DNA from: Planctomycetota bacterium
Lineage (GTDB): Bacteria > Planctomycetota > UBA1135 > GCA-002686595
Assembly: GCA_016714045.1 (NCBI GenBank)
Contig: JADJNY010000012.1
Location: 76,702 to 140,701, forward strand
Direction: 5' to 3'
DNA length: 64,000 nucleotides
The notes below the pieces were generated by a model. That model searched no databases. It had not been told where the DNA came from and was given only the letters and a program-made list of their open reading frames with translations. How positions within the stretch are numbered: position 1 is the first letter of the stretch; every line of letters begins with the position of its first letter. Made by a program: the position numbers and the translations under genes. Of the stretch, positions 43,961 to 52,889 are shown piece after piece.

Positions 43961-45622
43961 TCAGGGATCGCGGAAGTCCGCGGGTTCGATGTGGATGCCC
44001 TGCACATCGACCCGGAGGAGCTCCAGGTCGCGGAACAGGTTCATCCGAGCGAGAGTGTACTCGACCAGCGCGCTCGTGGCCGAGTTCTGCGCGTCGAGCA
44101 AGGAGCGCTGCGCTTCGAGCAGCGAGCGCGTGTCCGCGCGTCCGGCTTCGAGCTTCAGGCTCGCGCTTTCGATGCGCTTCTGGGCGAGTTCGACGGCGTT
44201 CTTCTGGATCTCGTAGCTCGAGACGCGCGACTCGACGGAGCGTAGGAGCTCGCGCAGGTCGTTGCGGATCTGGTCCGAGGACTGCTCGGCCGCGCGCACC
44301 GCGGCCTCGCGCGCGACGAGCGCCTCGCGGTACGTGTTGCGCTGCGGCAGCTTGTCGATCGGCAGGTCGAGCGCGGCGGAGAGCGACCACGTCGACTCGC
44401 CGAAGTCGTAATCGAACGGCTGTCCGTCGTCGCTCCTCGCGCGCCCGGCGGCCACGAGCGTCAGCCCCGTGCGCAGCGCGTCCTCGGCGACCTTCACCTT
44501 GCGCTCGCTGTCCCCGGCCTGGTCGGCCGTGTTCAGGTAATCGAGCCGGTGCTCGAGCGCGAACTGGGCCGCGCGTGCCTCGTCGAGCTCGACCTTCTCG
44601 AGTTCGCCGCCGCCGAGGCCCGCGAGCGCGCCTTCCTGGAAGACGAGCTGGGTTTCGATCGGCAGGCCGAGGAACAGCTTGAAGTCGTCGGCCTGGTTCG
44701 CGAGCCGCTCGCGCGCGCCGAGCAGCGAGTTCTTCGACGACAGCTCGTCCTGGCGCGCTTGGCCGACGTCGATGTCGGAGAGGCGCCCCGCCTTCGCGAG
44801 CTCCTCGTTGCGCTCGCGCAGGAGCACGAGGCTCTCGTAGTTGCGCACCTGGTTCTCGACGGCGTCGTACTGCTGCACGAGCCGGTAGTAACGCGTCGCG
44901 ACGTCGACGGCGAACGTGCGACGGAAGCGCTCGAACGTGCGCACCGAGTACACGAGGTTGCGCTCGGCCTGCGTCAGCGGCTCCTCGACGATCGCGCGCG
45001 ACGACCCCGCGAGCAGCGGCATCGTGATCGAGCCGCCGAAGTCGCTCACCGGGTGCCAGCCGTCCGAGGAGAGCAGCGAGCGCGTGAACCCGAGGCCGAT
45101 GTCGCCCGCGATGCGCATCCCGTTGCCGAGCAGGCGGTCGATCGTGAGGCGCGTGCCGCCGCCCGCCTGTTCCGCCTCCCCACCCGTGCCGTCGATGCGC
45201 GCGTCCGCGGTCGCCTCCGGCTGCCAACCGAAGCGCCACCGCTCGAGCGTCAGGTCGAGCGCGGAGAGGTACAGGTCCTCCTTGCGCCGCTGGTAGTCGC
45301 GGCTGTTCTCCGCGGCGATCTCGAGGCACTCGACGAGGCCCAAGGGCTGCGTCTCCGTGATCTCGCCGCGCAGGATGCGCTGGCGCAGGCTCTCCGCGGG
45401 CGGCTCGATCGAGAACGATCCGTCGCCCAGCGCGAGCTTCGCCCGCCGCGACTCGACGAGCGCGAGGGCTTCACGGTCCGCGTCGGCGCGATAGACCTCA
45501 GGGGTCTTGCAGCCGGCGACCGCGAGCACGAGCACGAGCACGAGCGCGATCCGTCCCGCGCGCGAGGAGCCGAGGGTCGCGACGGCGGGACGGGCAGGGA
45601 GGAGGGGACGGGGGCGGGGCAT
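43961..45622 (-). CDS. TolC-family outer-membrane efflux protein, lipoprotein
   Basis: A 553-residue outer-membrane factor. The N-terminus is a lipoprotein signal (LVLVLVLAVAGCK, Cys about residue 38). Two TolC-type repeats of long helices and beta strands are visible, with helix segments rich in Ala, Arg, Glu and Asn (ATRYYRLVQQYDAVENQVRN; KRIESASLKLEAGRAD followed by SLLEAQRSLLDAQN). TolC proteins form the trimeric exit duct for the MacA-MacB pump encoded next. It is the first gene of this operon. The start at 45622 gives a long but plausible lipoprotein leader. Confidence 0.88.
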   Translation of the reverse strand: MPRPRPLLPARPAVATLGSSRAGRIALVLVLVLAVAGCKTPEVYRADADREALALVESRRAKLALGDGSFSIEPPAESLRQRILRGEITETQPLGLVECLEIAAENSRDYQRRKEDLYLSALDLTLERWRFGWQPEATADARIDGTGGEAEQAGGGTRLTIDRLLGNGMRIAGDIGLGFTRSLLSSDGWHPVSDFGGSITMPLLAGSSRAIVEEPLTQAERNLVYSVRTFERFRRTFAVDVATRYYRLVQQYDAVENQVRNYESLVLLRERNEELAKAGRLSDIDVGQARQDELSSKNSLLGARERLANQADDFKLFLGLPIETQLVFQEGALAGLGGGELEKVELDEARAAQFALEHRLDYLNTADQAGDSERKVKVAEDALRTGLTLVAAGRARSDDGQPFDYDFGESTWSLSAALDLPIDKLPQRNTYREALVAREAAVRAAEQSSDQIRNDLRELLRSVESRVSSYEIQKNAVELAQKRIESASLKLEAGRADTRSLLEAQRSLLDAQNSATSALVEYTLARMNLFRDLELLRVDVQGIHIEPADFRDP

Positions 45623-45778
45623 GCGCTCGGGGTGCCGCGCCGAACGAAGCGCGCGGAAGGGGGCGAGCGAAGGTATCCGCCGCGTGAGAGCGAGGAAAGT
45701 GCGGCGCTCTGCGCATCGCCGCGATCGGCCCGAGGCGCGGTCCGTTCACGCAACCTGAACGCGTCGTGGAGGCCCGGT

Positions 45779-46522
45779 TCAGCTTCCGGCCGGTCGCGGC
45801 GTCGCGAGCTCGCGCTCCGCGGCCTCGTACTCCGCCTCGTCGACGGCGCGGGCCATGGGACCGCCCGCCTGCCACTGGAAGCCGTCGAGGCGCGCGCCCG
45901 TGAAGCGATAGCGGGCCGCCAGCGTGCCGTCGGTTCGGACGAGTTCGACGGTGCGCGGGCGCTCGCCGCCGGGCCCGGCCTCGTACCAGGTCGAGATCTC
46001 GTAGCGCTCGATTCCGCGCGCGAGGGGCTCGAAGCACGGCACGCTCCCCGCGGTGAGGCCGCCGCGCCGGAGCAGCTCGATCAAGTAGTGCGGGAGGAGC
46101 GCGCCCTCGTCGCTCGCGAGCTCTTCGCGCCAGCGCGGACCGTTCCCCCACTCTGTTACGTCGAGCCCGTCGCCGCCCGCGAACCACTCCGCGCGCAGCG
46201 AACGACCGCTGCCGGCCGCGAGCTCGCGCCACGAGAGGCTCGCGCGCTCCGGCGTCAGCTCCTCGACGGCGAACACGCGCACGACGCCGCTCGCGCGGTC
46301 CTCGCGCGCGAAGGTCGCGGTCGACTCGAGCAGCGTGCTCCCGGGCTTCGCGCGCCGAGTGAGGCTCTGCACGCCCACGACGCGCACGCCGCCCTCGGCG
46401 AGCGGCTCTTCGAGCACGAAGAACTCGCGCCGCGGCTCGGGGGCGCCCTCGTACCCCGGCGCGAAGCCGGCGAGCAGCGCGAGACCGAGGACGAGCGGTA
46501 CGAGGCGGGGGCGCGCAGGCAT
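45779..46522 (-). CDS. Exported protein of unknown function
   Basis: A 247-residue protein with a signal peptide (LVPLVLGLALLAGFAPGYEG). The mature part is beta-rich (REFFVLEEPLAEGGVRVVG, GIERYEISTWYEAGPGGE) and ends in an Arg/Glu/Ala-rich helix. I recognise no family; the layout recalls exported outer-surface proteins that bind lipid or sugar, but this is speculation. It begins 34 bp after the sulfatase-like gene, probably as one unit with it and cutA. Confidence 0.65.
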   Translation of the reverse strand: MPARPRLVPLVLGLALLAGFAPGYEGAPEPRREFFVLEEPLAEGGVRVVGVQSLTRRAKPGSTLLESTATFAREDRASGVVRVFAVEELTPERASLSWRELAAGSGRSLRAEWFAGGDGLDVTEWGNGPRWREELASDEGALLPHYLIELLRRGGLTAGSVPCFEPLARGIERYEISTWYEAGPGGERPRTVELVRTDGTLAARYRFTGARLDGFQWQAGGPMARAVDEAEYEAAERELATPRPAGS

Positions 46523-46556
46523 GGAGGGCTCCGCAGGCTGGATCGACGCGCGCGCG

Positions 46557-47987
46557 TCAGCGCTTGAGCGGCGGCCTGGCCGATTCTCGCGCGCGAGACG
46601 GCGTCCAGACGGTGCGCGCGGCGCGCCAGGCGAGGAGTGCCTCGCGCGCGATCGCGGCCGCCGACCGATCGGACGAGGCCTGGTTCGGCACCGGCGCGTC
46701 CCCCGTGCGGTCCACGAGCTCGAGCGGATCCGCGGCGCGGTCGTAGAGCGCGAGCGCGGCCGGCGCATGGCGCACGCCCTCGCGCACGGGCTCTTCCCAA
46801 CGGTTCCAGACCGCGCGCAGTTCGGGCGTCCGCAGGCTGTAGATCGGTCCCGGCAGCACCGCGACGGCGGGCCGGCTCGGGAACGCGGGCGCCGTGCGGT
46901 CGTCGAGCAGGTCGAGCAACGAACGGCCGTCGACCTCCTTGGGCACGTCGAGGGAGAACGCGTCGACCACGGTGGGCAGCACGTCCTCGAGCGTGACGAG
47001 CTCGAGCACGACGCGCTCGCCCGTGAGCGAGTCGGGGTGCCGAAGGAGGAGCGGCACGCGCAGGGCCTCCTCGTGCGGCGACGCGCCCGAGCCGACCGCG
47101 CCGCGCTCGCCGAGTTCGAAGCCGTTCGTCCCCGCGAGCACGAAGAGCGTGCGCGCCCACGTCTCGCTCGCCTCGACGGGGCTCGTCGACCAGTCGTAGG
47201 TGCGCGAGAGGAAGCCCGCGAGGCGCTCGAGGGTGGCGCGCAGGCGCTCGTCGTAGCGCGCGGCCAGCGCAGCACGCGCGCGCGGGTCGAGCTCCGTCTC
47301 GCCGCGCGCGAGCCAAGCGCTCGAGCCGACGGCCGGTTCCGCGAGCGCGGGCGCGCCGAACTTCCGGCCGTCCGAGGGCGCGAGCGCGTCGTCCCAGGGC
47401 AGCGCGAGCGCGGAGAGGTGCAGCCACACGAACGTGGACCGCCCGTCGCCCGTGTCGCGTTCGAAATGGGCCGCGGCGGCCTCGATCGCGGCCGCGTCGT
47501 CCGCGCAGGGCGCGAAGCGGCGGAACCCGCGGCCGAGCGCGCTCCGCAGCCCCGCGCGCGGCGCGCTCACGAACGCGGCCGTGTCGAAGCCCGCGCGCTC
47601 GAGCGTGCTCGCGAGCGTCTCCTCGTCCGGGTCGAGTGCGCCGTGCTCGTCGAGCACTCCGGTCTCGACCGGCGAGCGGCCCGTGTGCAGCGCCGCGAGC
47701 GACGGGAGGCGCTCCCCCGACGACGCGAACGCCTGCGCGAACAGGACCCCGCCGCGCGCGAGCTCGTCCAAGCCGAACGCGCGCCCCTCGATGCGCTCTT
47801 CGAGCGTGTGATCGAAGCGGCTCGTCGGCGCGAGGTGCTGATAGCAGGACAGTCGGTCGGCGCGCAGGTCCTCGATCGTCACGAGGAGCACGTGCTGCGG
47901 CGGCAGGAGCGGCTCCGCGCGGCGCGCGCAGGCCGCGAGCCCGATCCCGCACGCCGCGAGCAGCGCCACGAAGAGCGCGCGCGTCAC
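46557..47987 (-). CDS. Sulfatase-like lipoprotein lacking the formylglycine motif
   Basis: A 476-residue alkaline-phosphatase-superfamily protein. It has a lipoprotein signal (VALLAACGIGLAACARR) and the superfamily opening VLLVTIEDLRADRLSCYQ, where Glu replaces the first metal-binding Asp. The place of the sulfatase CxPSRxxxxTG motif reads RLPSLAALHTG, so both the cysteine that becomes formylglycine and its arginine are missing. Later fold elements (VFVLAGTNGFELGERG, VPLLLRHPDS, VTLEDVLPTVVDAF) are recognisable. It is probably not an active sulfatase and could bind a sugar or lipid, or use another chemistry. GTG 47987 overlaps the cutA stop. Confidence 0.8.
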   Translation of the reverse strand: MTRALFVALLAACGIGLAACARRAEPLLPPQHVLLVTIEDLRADRLSCYQHLAPTSRFDHTLEERIEGRAFGLDELARGGVLFAQAFASSGERLPSLAALHTGRSPVETGVLDEHGALDPDEETLASTLERAGFDTAAFVSAPRAGLRSALGRGFRRFAPCADDAAAIEAAAAHFERDTGDGRSTFVWLHLSALALPWDDALAPSDGRKFGAPALAEPAVGSSAWLARGETELDPRARAALAARYDERLRATLERLAGFLSRTYDWSTSPVEASETWARTLFVLAGTNGFELGERGAVGSGASPHEEALRVPLLLRHPDSLTGERVVLELVTLEDVLPTVVDAFSLDVPKEVDGRSLLDLLDDRTAPAFPSRPAVAVLPGPIYSLRTPELRAVWNRWEEPVREGVRHAPAALALYDRAADPLELVDRTGDAPVPNQASSDRSAAAIAREALLAWRAARTVWTPSRARESARPPLKR

Positions 47988-48349
47988 GGCGCGACCTCGT
48001 CGGCGGTCTCCGCGCGCAACCAGTCGCCGTAGGGCGCGCTCACGTGCGCGGCGTCGAGGACGACGAACTCCGGCACCGAGTACGGATGGAGGTCGCGCAC
48101 CCGCGCCTCGAGGCCGCCGAGCCGCGCCGCGACCGACTTCACGACGAGGAGCACTTCGCTCGACTCCTCGACGGCGCCCTGCCAGCGGTACACGCTCGTC
48201 ACGCCGGGGATCACGTTCACGCAGGCGGCGAGCCGCGCGTCGACGAGCGCGCGAGCGAGCTCTCGCCCGCTCGCGAGGTCGGGCGCCGTCACGAACACGA
48301 CGACGATCGCGTCGGGGCGCAGGCGTCGCTCCTCTGCGTGCGGGTCCAT
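47984..48349 (-). CDS. cutA: CutA divalent-ion tolerance protein
   Basis: A 121-residue trimeric PII-like protein. Family marks are VVFVTAPDLASGRELARALV, AACVNVIPGVTSVYRWQG, EVLLVVKS and HPYSVPEFVVLDA. CutA was linked to copper and divalent-cation tolerance; its molecular role is unclear. It has a normal length. GTGA overlap with the downstream sulfatase-like gene implies coupled translation. Confidence 0.95.
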   Translation of the reverse strand: MDPHAEERRLRPDAIVVVFVTAPDLASGRELARALVDARLAACVNVIPGVTSVYRWQGAVEESSEVLLVVKSVAARLGGLEARVRDLHPYSVPEFVVLDAAHVSAPYGDWLRAETADEVAP

Positions 48350-48682
48350 GCGTGCGGCGAGGATAGGTTCCCGCGCGGCACCACGGAAGGCGCGGGCCGT
48401 TCACGCGTCCGGCTCGAGCCGCCCCCGTTCCGAGCGCGAGCGGCCGCGGCGCGGTCGGCGACCGGCGCTGTCCTCCGCCGCTCCGAGCCGTCCGCGCGCC
48501 GGACGGGCACACGCGTGCGACGCACGGGGTTCGACCGTACCTCGCACGGGGTCCGACTGCGCACCGCGCCGGGCCCGGCCATGGGTCGCAGGGGTGCGAC
48601 CGCGCGCCGTGTGCGGGCCGCCTGTTGTGCTCGACCGCGCCGCCCCGCAGAATCCCGCGCCCGCCCGCGGAACCGCGATGCC
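48350..48682. other. Divergent intergenic region with GC-rich degenerate repeats
   Basis: This 333-bp gap separates divergent cutA and proline dehydrogenase. Positions about 48420-48560 contain imperfect repetitions such as GAGCGCGAGCGGCCGCGG, ACGGGGTTCGACCGTAC and ACGGGGTCCGACTGCGC. No gene or tRNA was found. Both promoters must lie here but I cannot pick out reliable -35/-10 boxes. Confidence 0.5.
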
Positions 48683-49582
48683 ATGTCCGTGCTCACGAAC
48701 GCCGTCCTCGCCACCCTCCCCTACGTGCCGCGGCCGCTGATGCGGCGCCTCGCTTCCCGCTACATCGCCGGCGAGCGCATCGAGGAGGCCCTCGCGCGCC
48801 TCGAGGCGCTCGTGAAGCGCGGCCACCCCGGCGTCCTCGACGTCCTCGGCGAGGGCATCACGAGCGAGGACGAGGCGCGCAGCGTGTGCTCGACGTACGA
48901 GAGCGCCGCGAGCGCGCTCGGCGGACGGAACTGGGACGTCTACGTCTCGGTCAAGCCGACGCACGTCGGCCTCTCCAAGAACGAGGAGCTCTGCTTCGAG
49001 CTCTACTCGCGCCTCGCCCGCCACTGCGCGAAGCTCGGGCTCTTCCTGCGCGTCGAGATGGAAGACGCGCCGACGACGGACGGGACTCTGCGCGTCTTCG
49101 AGCGTCTGCGCAAGGAGCACGCGAACGTCGGGATCGTGCTCCAGGCGCGCCTCTTCCGCACCCCCGACGACATCGCGAAGCTCGCGCCCGGTCCGCTCGA
49201 CGTGCGCATGGTGAAGGGCATCTACCTCGAGCCCGCCGCTATCGCGCACACGGAGCCCGAGCCGATCCGCGCGGCGTTCGTGCGCTGCACGGACCTCCTC
49301 CTCGCGCGCGGCGCGCGCGTGCGCTTCGCGACGCACGACGATGGTCTCGCCGACCGCTGCCTCGCGCTCGTCGAACGCCACCGCGTCCCGAAGGAGCGGT
49401 ACGAGTTCCAAGTCCTGCTCGGCGTGCGCGAGGAGCTCTGGGACCGATGGAAGGCCGCGGGCCACACCGTGCGCGTCTACGTCCCCTACGGACCGGACTG
49501 GCGCGCGTATTCGCTGCGCCGCATGCGCAAGAACCCGCAGATCATCGGGCACGTCCTGCGTCAGACGTTCGGGATGCGCTGA
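48683..49582 (+). CDS. Proline dehydrogenase (monofunctional)
   Basis: A 299-residue FAD-dependent proline dehydrogenase that oxidises proline to pyrroline-5-carboxylate, passing electrons to quinone. The TIM-barrel landmarks are present: VYVSVKPTHVGLS (substrate Lys strand), LRVEMEDAPTTDGTL, RMVKGIYLEP, VRFATHDD and the end EFQVLLGVREEL, VYVPYGPDWRAYSLRRM with paired arginines for the substrate carboxylate. No fused P5C dehydrogenase domain is present. ATG 48683 is chosen for its family-like N-terminus; the frame is open upstream but has no homology. Confidence 0.92.
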   Translation: MSVLTNAVLATLPYVPRPLMRRLASRYIAGERIEEALARLEALVKRGHPGVLDVLGEGITSEDEARSVCSTYESAASALGGRNWDVYVSVKPTHVGLSKNEELCFELYSRLARHCAKLGLFLRVEMEDAPTTDGTLRVFERLRKEHANVGIVLQARLFRTPDDIAKLAPGPLDVRMVKGIYLEPAAIAHTEPEPIRAAFVRCTDLLLARGARVRFATHDDGLADRCLALVERHRVPKERYEFQVLLGVREELWDRWKAAGHTVRVYVPYGPDWRAYSLRRMRKNPQIIGHVLRQTFGMR

Positions 49583-49601
49583 CGCGCCGTCGGAGCTCGG
49601 C

Positions 49602-50363
49602 TCACTTGCCCAGCGCGAGCCGCCGCGCGAGCACCTCGGACAGCGTGCCCGTCTCGAGGATCTTCTGCTGCGTCGCGCGGAAGTCGTACGCGACGCGGTG
49701 CCACGTGACCTGCTCGTCCTCGAGGATCGCGTAGCACGCGCGCGGGTCGCCGTCGCGCGGCTGCCCCGTCGAGCCGACGTTCACGAAGCACTTCTTTCCG
49801 CGCGGCAACGGCAGCGTGAGCGTCTCGCGCCCTTCGAGCCCGTGGAAGCGCAGCTCCTCGTCGTGGAGTCCGGGATGGTGCGTGTGGCCGGCGAGGCACA
49901 CGTCCTCGAACGCTTCGAAGATCGAGCGCAGCTTGTCCGGGTTCAGGAAGCCGTCCGTCGACAGGACGTACTCGCGCACCGGATCGCGCGGGCTGCCGTG
50001 CACGAACAGGAAGCGTCCGTCCTTGTGCGTCAACGGGAGCTCGCGGAGCCACCGCCACCGCGCCTTCTTCTCGCTCGAGCTGAACCACTTCGGCCGCATG
50101 CGAGCGCGGGTGAACTCGATCGCGCCGCGCGCGTGCGGGTTGAAGTCGCTGGCGTCGCGGAAGAGCGCCTCGTCGTGGTTGCCCATCAGGCACAACGACG
50201 CGTGGCCGCGGACGAGGTCGACGCAGAACTCGGGCTCGGGGCCGTAGCCGACGACGTCGCCGAGGCAGTAGAGCGTGGAGACGCCGCGCGATCGGATGTG
50301 CGCGAAGACGGCCTCGAGCGCCTCGCGGTTCGCGTGCAGGTCGGAGATGATCGCGACCTTCAT
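49602..50363 (-). CDS. Metallophosphoesterase (calcineurin-like)
   Basis: A 253-residue phosphodiesterase of the YfcE/MJ0936 class. All metal-binding motifs are visible: ISDLHAN (DxH), LGDVVGYGP (GDxxxxG), MGNHDEAL (GNHD), FVHGSPRDP and AGHTHHP. Such enzymes cleave cyclic or other phosphodiesters in the cytoplasm; the substrate is not known. It starts 5 bp after the NrnA-type gene stop, so both are probably one transcript with a shared nucleotide-turnover role. Confidence 0.9.
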   Translation of the reverse strand: MKVAIISDLHANREALEAVFAHIRSRGVSTLYCLGDVVGYGPEPEFCVDLVRGHASLCLMGNHDEALFRDASDFNPHARGAIEFTRARMRPKWFSSSEKKARWRWLRELPLTHKDGRFLFVHGSPRDPVREYVLSTDGFLNPDKLRSIFEAFEDVCLAGHTHHPGLHDEELRFHGLEGRETLTLPLPRGKKCFVNVGSTGQPRDGDPRACYAILEDEQVTWHRVAYDFRATQQKILETGTLSEVLARRLALGK

Positions 50364-50368
50364 CGCGC

Positions 50369-51409
50369 TCAGCCTCCGCGCCCCGCCGCCGAGGGCGCGC
50401 CGAGCCCGAGCGCCCCCAGAGCCCCCAGAACTTCGAGCGCCGCGGCCTGGACGCGCGGTCGCACGGTGTCCAGGTTGCCTGCGATCGTCGCGCCCGCGGC
50501 CTTGCGGTGTCCGCCCCCGCCGAATTGCCGGCAGAGGGCCTGCGCGTCGAACTCGGTCTTGCTGCGCACCGAAGCCTTCACGTGGCCCGTCTTGAGCTCA
50601 CGCAGGAAGATCACGACCTCGACCGAGCGCACGGAGCGCAGGATGTCGAGCACTTCGTCCGTGTCGACGAGGTCCGACTCGACGACCTCCGCCTGCGGCC
50701 ACGCGACGACGGCGAGCCGCGCGTCCGCGAGGTAGTCCGTGCGCGCGAGCAACCGGCCGACGTGCACGGGGTGTTCGCGGCTGCGCTGCTGGTAGAGCGC
50801 GTCGTAGAGCCGGTTGGGCTCGACGCCGAGCTCGACCATCTCCGCGGCGACGGCGAGCGTCTCGGCGTCCGTGTTCGAGTACTTGAACCAGCCCGTGTCG
50901 GTCACGATCGAGGTGAACACGCCCTCGGCCGCGACGCGATCGAGCGGCGCGTCGAGCGCGCGCGCGATGCGCCGCACGAGCAGCCCCGTCGCCGCCGCGC
51001 GCACGTCGACGAACGCGGCGTCCCAGAACGCCGTCCCGGCGTGCACGTGGTGATCGACGACGAGCTTCTTCGAGCCCGCCGCGAACAGCGGAGCCTCGAG
51101 CGCGCCGAGCCGTTGCGGCTCGCAGAAATCGAGCATCACCGCGACGTCGTGCACCGGGAGCTCCCCGCCGGTCCAGGCGCGATACGTGACCTCGCGCGAC
51201 AGGTAGGCAAAGCGCCCCTCGGGCGGGTCGGGGTTGATCACCCACACGTCCTTGCCGCGGCTCTCGAGCACGCGCGCGAGCGCCGCCTGCGCTCCGATGC
51301 AGTCGCCATCGGGACGCATGTGCCCGCACAGCACGAACCGCCGCGCGGAACGGAGGAGTTCGACGGCGGCGAGCTGATCGGAATCGAGCGGGCGGGACGA
51401 TGCGGACAT
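50369..51409 (-). CDS. DHH/DHHA1 phosphoesterase, NrnA-like
   Basis: A 346-residue protein of the bifunctional oligoribonuclease and pAp-phosphatase family. DHH-domain motifs: GHMRPDGDCIGAQAAL, VMLDFCEP, VVDHHVHAG and SIVTDTGWFKYSN. The C-terminal DHHA1 domain ends in QFGGGGHRKAAGATI. NrnA degrades nano-RNAs and 3'-phosphoadenosine 5'-phosphate in organisms that lack Orn. A Gly/Ala-rich tail follows the DHHA1 domain. It is upstream of the phosphoesterase by 5 bp. Confidence 0.92.
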   Translation of the reverse strand: MSASSRPLDSDQLAAVELLRSARRFVLCGHMRPDGDCIGAQAALARVLESRGKDVWVINPDPPEGRFAYLSREVTYRAWTGGELPVHDVAVMLDFCEPQRLGALEAPLFAAGSKKLVVDHHVHAGTAFWDAAFVDVRAAATGLLVRRIARALDAPLDRVAAEGVFTSIVTDTGWFKYSNTDAETLAVAAEMVELGVEPNRLYDALYQQRSREHPVHVGRLLARTDYLADARLAVVAWPQAEVVESDLVDTDEVLDILRSVRSVEVVIFLRELKTGHVKASVRSKTEFDAQALCRQFGGGGHRKAAGATIAGNLDTVRPRVQAAALEVLGALGALGLGAPSAAGRGG

Positions 51410-51493
51410 GCGAGGGCGTGCGACGGGAGAGCGGGGCCGAAGGCAGCCATTGTGATTCCCCGGCGGCGAATTCGAAGCACGAGGGCTGGATTT

Positions 51494-52774
51494 CTACCAC
51501 GCTGCGCCCGCGAGCCCGAGGTCGACCGGCCGGCCGGCGAGCCAGACCGAGCGCAGGGTCGCCGCGCGCGTCGTGAGGGCCTCGAGCGCGGCGGCGTGCT
51601 CGACGCGGTCGATGGACCAGACGGCGAAGTCCGCCCAGGCGCCGGCGCGGAGCTCTCCGGCCCGCCCCTCGGCGCCGAGCGCCCGCGCTCCACCGAGCGT
51701 GGCGAGCTCCCAGGCGCGCGCGGGCGGGAGCGCGGGGTACGCGCTCCGCAAGCGCGCGAGCTCCAGGGCGAGGTCGAGGTCGTCGTTGCTCGCCAGCGAA
51801 TCCGTGCCGAGCGCGACCCGCACGCCGCGGCCGAGCCAGCCCGGCACGTCGACGGGCTCGCGGCCGAAGAACGCGTGCGTCCCCGGGCAGTGCACCAGCG
51901 TCGCCCGCGCGCGTGCGAGCTCGTCCAGCTCGAAGGGTCGCGCCGCGTTGCCGTGGTAGAGCGTCGCGCGCTCGTTCAGGAGCCCGCGCTCCGCGAGCCG
52001 CGCGAGCCCGCGCTGGCGCGGCGACGCGCCGAGCAGCGCGGCAAAGGGGCCGGTGCCGCGCTCCAACCAATCCCCCTCCTCGGGCGTCTCGGCCCAGTGG
52101 ACGCCGAGGCGCGTCGCGTGCCGGGCGGCGAACCGCGCGATCGCGTCGAGCAAGGTGTTTCCGACCGTGTGCGGCGCGTGCGGCGAGAGCCCGTTCGAGG
52201 TGCGTGCTCGCCGCGGGCCCGGCGCGTGGAGGTGCTCGAGCACGGACGGCGTCCGGCGTGCGTCGAACGCATCGAGGAGCTCGCGCAGCACGAGGAGGCG
52301 CGGGCGCGGACCGCGCGCACGGGACCACGCACCGGTCGAGTCGATGTCGGCGACGAGCGTGGTCCCCGTCGCGAGCGCGCGCTGGGCGCCGAGGGACCAC
52401 GCCGCGTTCCACTCGTCCGCGCCCAAGGAACCGCGCGCGCGCAGCACGCTTCCGATCCAGGCGGAAAAGCTCGCGCCGCGCGCGGTGCGACCGCGCAGAC
52501 CGGAGAGCTCCAGGTGCGCGTGCGCGTTCACGAAACCCGGCGTGACGACGGCATCGGCGAGTTCGACGCGCCGCACCGAGCGCGCGGCGAGCCGGACCCG
52601 ACGCCGCGGACTCGCGACGACCTCGACGATTCGGCCGGCGGCGACGAGGAGCGCGCCGCCCTCGATCCAGCGCTCGGGGGTGCACAAGAGCGCTCGCGGG
52701 ACGACGAGCACGGGCGGAGCTCGCCGCGGATCGTCCGCGGCGTGGGATGCCGCGTCGTCTCTCGATGCGCTCAT
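51494..52774 (-). CDS. Metal-dependent amidohydrolase, aminofutalosine deaminase-like
   Basis: A 426-residue TIM-barrel amidohydrolase of the TRZ/ATZ and cytosine-deaminase-like group. The metal site is clear: TPGFVNAHAHLELSG (HxH), GVHWAETPEEGDW, LYHGNA, VHCPGTHAFFGR and ALGTDSLASNDDLDL (catalytic Asp). The NAHAHLELS form is typical of aminodeoxyfutalosine deaminases, which act in the futalosine route to menaquinone. No other mqn genes are in this window, so the substrate is inferred from resemblance alone. A short Asp/Ala-rich N-terminal extension (about 20 residues) precedes the conserved start, so a downstream start is possible. Confidence 0.8.
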   Translation of the reverse strand: MSASRDDAASHAADDPRRAPPVLVVPRALLCTPERWIEGGALLVAAGRIVEVVASPRRRVRLAARSVRRVELADAVVTPGFVNAHAHLELSGLRGRTARGASFSAWIGSVLRARGSLGADEWNAAWSLGAQRALATGTTLVADIDSTGAWSRARGPRPRLLVLRELLDAFDARRTPSVLEHLHAPGPRRARTSNGLSPHAPHTVGNTLLDAIARFAARHATRLGVHWAETPEEGDWLERGTGPFAALLGASPRQRGLARLAERGLLNERATLYHGNAARPFELDELARARATLVHCPGTHAFFGREPVDVPGWLGRGVRVALGTDSLASNDDLDLALELARLRSAYPALPPARAWELATLGGARALGAEGRAGELRAGAWADFAVWSIDRVEHAAALEALTTRAATLRSVWLAGRPVDLGLAGAAW

Positions 52775-52889
52775 GCGGTGGAGGTCGCGCGCGGGCGAAG
52801 GTCGTCGGGTCCGGTGCGGTCGGCTGGAAAGCAGAGAAGGGCCGCCTGGCGGCAGCCCTCCTCGTCGTGTCGGCGCGGGTGCGCGTCGA

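Noticed and set aside
48520..48560. A tRNA-like GGGGTTCGACC stretch
   Set aside because: No acceptor or anticodon stems can be drawn around it; it belongs to the degenerate GC-rich repeats.
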